This document shows, piece by piece, positions 62,071 through 64,000 of a stretch of DNA of 64,000 nt (positions are counted from its first letter, which is position 1; each line of letters begins with the position of its first letter). This stretch comes from DASXKD01 sp963703605 (GTDB taxonomy: Bacteria; Actinomycetota; Actinomycetes; Streptosporangiales; Streptosporangiaceae). The position numbers and the translations under genes are program-made. The DNA is taken from positions 1-64,000 of the forward strand of contig CAVPFC010000045.1 of the NCBI GenBank assembly GCA_963703605.1, read 5' to 3'. Under the pieces are notes generated by a model. It was not told where the DNA came from. It did not search any database and worked only from the letters and a program-made list of their open reading frames with translations.

Positions 62071-64000
62071 TCAGCTCTCCAGGAGCCCCAGCTCGCGGGA
62101 CTGGGCGACAGCCTGGTCGCGCGAGGAGGCGCCCAGCTTCCGGTAGATCGACGACCCCTGCGATTTGACCGTGTTGTGGGACAGGAGCAGCTCGGCGGCG
62201 ATCTCCGGGAACGACAGGTCGGTGGCCAGCAGCGGCAGCAGCCGTAGCTCGGCGGCGGTCAGCGTGGACGCCCCGGGGCTGCTGGACACCGGCTCGGTGG
62301 CGAGCTGGTCCCGCAGCGTCCCGGCCTCGCCGGCCAGGGCGCCCAGCCCGGGCCGGTGCTGGAGCAGCTCGTCGATCTCCAGCATCAGCGTCCTGGCACC
62401 GGCCAGGTCGGCCAGCGCGAGGTGGGCGCGGACGAGCTCGATCCGGGCTTGCACGGCCATGTGCGGGATCGCGTAGGTCAGCAGGTGCCGCGTTCGCTGG
62501 GCGCTGGTCAGCTGCTGGCGCGCCGCCTCGGCGTCCCCCCGGTGCAGCGCAACCCGGGCCGCCGTCGCGCAGGCCAGGGGCATCGCGTAACTGTCACCGA
62601 GCCCGGCCCGGCGCAGCACGTCGCCGGCCTGCCCGGCCAGGGCCCTGGCCCGGTCCCATTCGCCGGCCGCCAGGGCCAGCGCCGCGCGCCCGGACAGCGC
62701 GATCACCAGCTCCTCGTGGGCGCTGGTGTCTTCCGCGGCGCCCGCCGCCGCCCGGAAGGACGCGTCGGCGCATTCGGGATCGCCGTGCAGGACGCGGGCG
62801 ATCCCCTGGTAGCGCGCGGGCGTCGCCGACACGATGCCCAGGGCCGCGCACCGGCGCACGGCCTCGTCGGCGTCCTCGCGCATCTGCCCGGCCCCATGGC
62901 GGCACAGCATGGCCCGCATCATGGCGGCGTACGCCTCGGCGTAGGGCTCGCCGGGCACGGGCCCGGACCGGTCCTGCCAGCGGTCGACCATGTCGGCGAA
63001 CCGGTCGGCCTCGGCGGGCCGCCCCGTCGTCGCGGACAGGGACGCGGCCATCACCGCGACCATCGGGTGCGCCTCGATCCCGCCGCGCTCGTCCAGCCAG
63101 GTGAGCCAGCGCCGTAGCGTGGTGCCCCGGCCCTGCCGGTAGGTCGGTATCACGAGCTGCTCCACCAGGCTGGCGACCGCCTCGACGTCCCCCGCGGCGA
63201 TGGAATACTCCAGCGCCTCCTCGGGCCGGTCGTTGCCTAGGCACCAGGCGGCGGCGCGGCGCCGCAGCAGCGGGATCAGGCCGGGCTCGCGGCGGCGGAG
63301 CTCGGCCAGGAGCATGTCGCGGAACAGGTGATGGTAGCGGTACCAGTCGCCCCAGCCGTCCAGCGGCACGAGCAGCAGGTTCGACCGGGCCAGGTCCGCC
63401 AGCGTCGCGGCGGCCCCGGGCTGGTCCAGGACCGCCTCGCACAGCGGCCCGGACATGCGCTCCAGCACGGCCGTCCGGGTCAGGAAGACGCGCTGCCGTG
63501 CGGAGATCCGGGACAGCAGCTCCGCCTCCACATAGTCGCTGACCAGCCGGTTGCCGCCGCCGAACGTGGCCGCCGTCCGCGGCAGCGAGCCGCCCTCGCG
63601 CAGGTACAGCGCCGCGAGGTAGAGAGCGGCCGGCCACCCCTCGGTCCGCCGGTGCAGCTCCGCCACCTCATCCTCGCTCAGCGTGAGCCCGGCCTCGCGC
63701 AGCAGCGCTGCCGCCTCATCGCGGCTGAGCAGCAACTCGGCGGGGCCGATCTCGAGGATCTTGCCCGCGGCCCGGAGCTGTGCGATCCGCAGCGGCGGCC
63801 GGGCCCGGCCGGACAGCACCAGCCGCGAGCCCTCCGGCACGTGATCGGCCAGGGCGGACAGGGCGGCCCGGCATTCCCGGTTGTGCAGCACGTGCACGTC
63901 GTCGAGGACCAGCACTAATGGCGAGGTCATCGACGCGAAGGCGGAGCCAAGCCGGGGCACGACCGAGCCGGGCACCGAGCTGCCCGGCGAGGCGAGCGCG
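62071..64000 (-). CDS. LAL/MalT-type LuxR regulator, 5' end beyond the window
   Basis: At least 643 residues; the gene continues past 64,000, where its P-loop should be. Visible: Walker B LVLVLDDVHVL, the winged-helix and TPR-like helical region, and a C-terminal LuxR HTH (LTAAELRLLPLLATDLSFPEIA, SHNTVKSQGSSIYRKLG). Members regulate secondary metabolism or sugar genes on ATP and inducer binding. The HTH has KSQG where KTHV/KTYL is usual. Confidence 0.88.
   Translation of the reverse strand, partial: ALASPGSSVPGSVVPRLGSAFASMTSPLVLVLDDVHVLHNRECRAALSALADHVPEGSRLVLSGRARPPLRIAQLRAAGKILEIGPAELLLSRDEAAALLREAGLTLSEDEVAELHRRTEGWPAALYLAALYLREGGSLPRTAATFGGGNRLVSDYVEAELLSRISARQRVFLTRTAVLERMSGPLCEAVLDQPGAAATLADLARSNLLLVPLDGWGDWYRYHHLFRDMLLAELRRREPGLIPLLRRRAAAWCLGNDRPEEALEYSIAAGDVEAVASLVEQLVIPTYRQGRGTTLRRWLTWLDERGGIEAHPMVAVMAASLSATTGRPAEADRFADMVDRWQDRSGPVPGEPYAEAYAAMMRAMLCRHGAGQMREDADEAVRRCAALGIVSATPARYQGIARVLHGDPECADASFRAAAGAAEDTSAHEELVIALSGRAALALAAGEWDRARALAGQAGDVLRRAGLGDSYAMPLACATAARVALHRGDAEAARQQLTSAQRTRHLLTYAIPHMAVQARIELVRAHLALADLAGARTLMLEIDELLQHRPGLGALAGEAGTLRDQLATEPVSSSPGASTLTAAELRLLPLLATDLSFPEIAAELLLSHNTVKSQGSSIYRKLGASSRDQAVAQSRELGLLES

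Noticed and set aside
1..64000. tRNA or rRNA genes and CRISPR arrays
   Set aside because: No TPsiC-like GGTTCGAAT segments with matching arms, no rRNA stretches and no regularly spaced repeats were noticed on reading; a tRNAscan or CRISPR search was not possible.

Overview
The window looks like a contig assembled from environmental or metagenomic DNA, and it joins two unrelated genomes. Bases 1 to about 3,550 have moderate GC and carry an acidobacterium-like set of genes: a secreted CE12 esterase, a small membrane protein, a PfkB sugar kinase and a GT39-like membrane glycosyltransferase. From about 3,640 to the end the DNA is very GC-rich. It carries actinobacterial hallmarks: an F420-dependent LLM oxidoreductase, many GTG starts, 4-base start/stop overlaps, cobaltochelatase with a fused ChlID subunit, NarL-type two-component pairs, MMPL, ROK and TetR proteins. 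The main organism is most likely a soil Actinomycetota; the genus cannot be told from what is visible.

Layout. 3,638-16,196 (minus): an eight-gene aerobic cobalamin operon, cobD-cobQ-cobN-chlID-cobO-cobB-cobI-cobM, behind a cobalamin riboswitch. 16,348-19,544: an FAD/NAD(P)-binding protein divergent from a metallo-beta-lactamase/rhodanese sulfur enzyme, then a 5'-truncated ABC ATPase. 19,545-25,982: a ROK regulator, a three-gene sugar ABC importer and a GH3 beta-N-acetylhexosaminidase. 26,205-30,199 (minus): carbonic anhydrase, amidohydrolase remnant, nitrilase/beta-ureidopropionase, dihydropyrimidinase and an F420 oxidoreductase, which together look like a reductive-pyrimidine or hydantoin degradation unit. 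30,720-33,780: a PLP decarboxylase, a MarR regulator, a class I amidotransferase and remnants of an SDR and a P450. 33,780-35,290: a lower-GC island with small or broken genes. 35,322-41,511: a two-component system, a membrane protein, a VapBC toxin-antitoxin pair, an APH-like kinase and a DUF2461 protein. 41,531-43,619: an M-box Mg2+ riboswitch, a short leader ORF and an NRAMP-related transporter. 43,625-48,307 (minus): a coupled four-gene sugar operon. 48,486-56,385: leuS, a second two-component system and a divergent MMPL exporter. 56,450-64,000: a PrmC-like methyltransferase, a lipoprotein, RecQ, a TetR/monooxygenase pair with a clear operator, a SHOCT protein and a LAL-type LuxR regulator cut by the window end.

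Two features run through the whole window. First, many conserved genes are split by 1-2 base indels (CE12 esterase, pfkB, cobO, chlID, cobN, leuS, one histidine kinase, a P450 and a secreted protein), and several genes survive only as 5' or 3' stumps. Uncorrected sequencing and assembly error is the simplest explanation, with real decay as the alternative. Second, short GC-rich sequences recur at separate loci: a leader element before three start codons, and near-identical 30-32 base blocks inside unrelated genes. They seem to have added linkers or tails to proteins such as LeuS, CobN and CobQ. The most useful regulatory observations are the M-box plus leader ORF before an NRAMP homologue that lacks the transition-metal methionine, and a structured leader before leuS.
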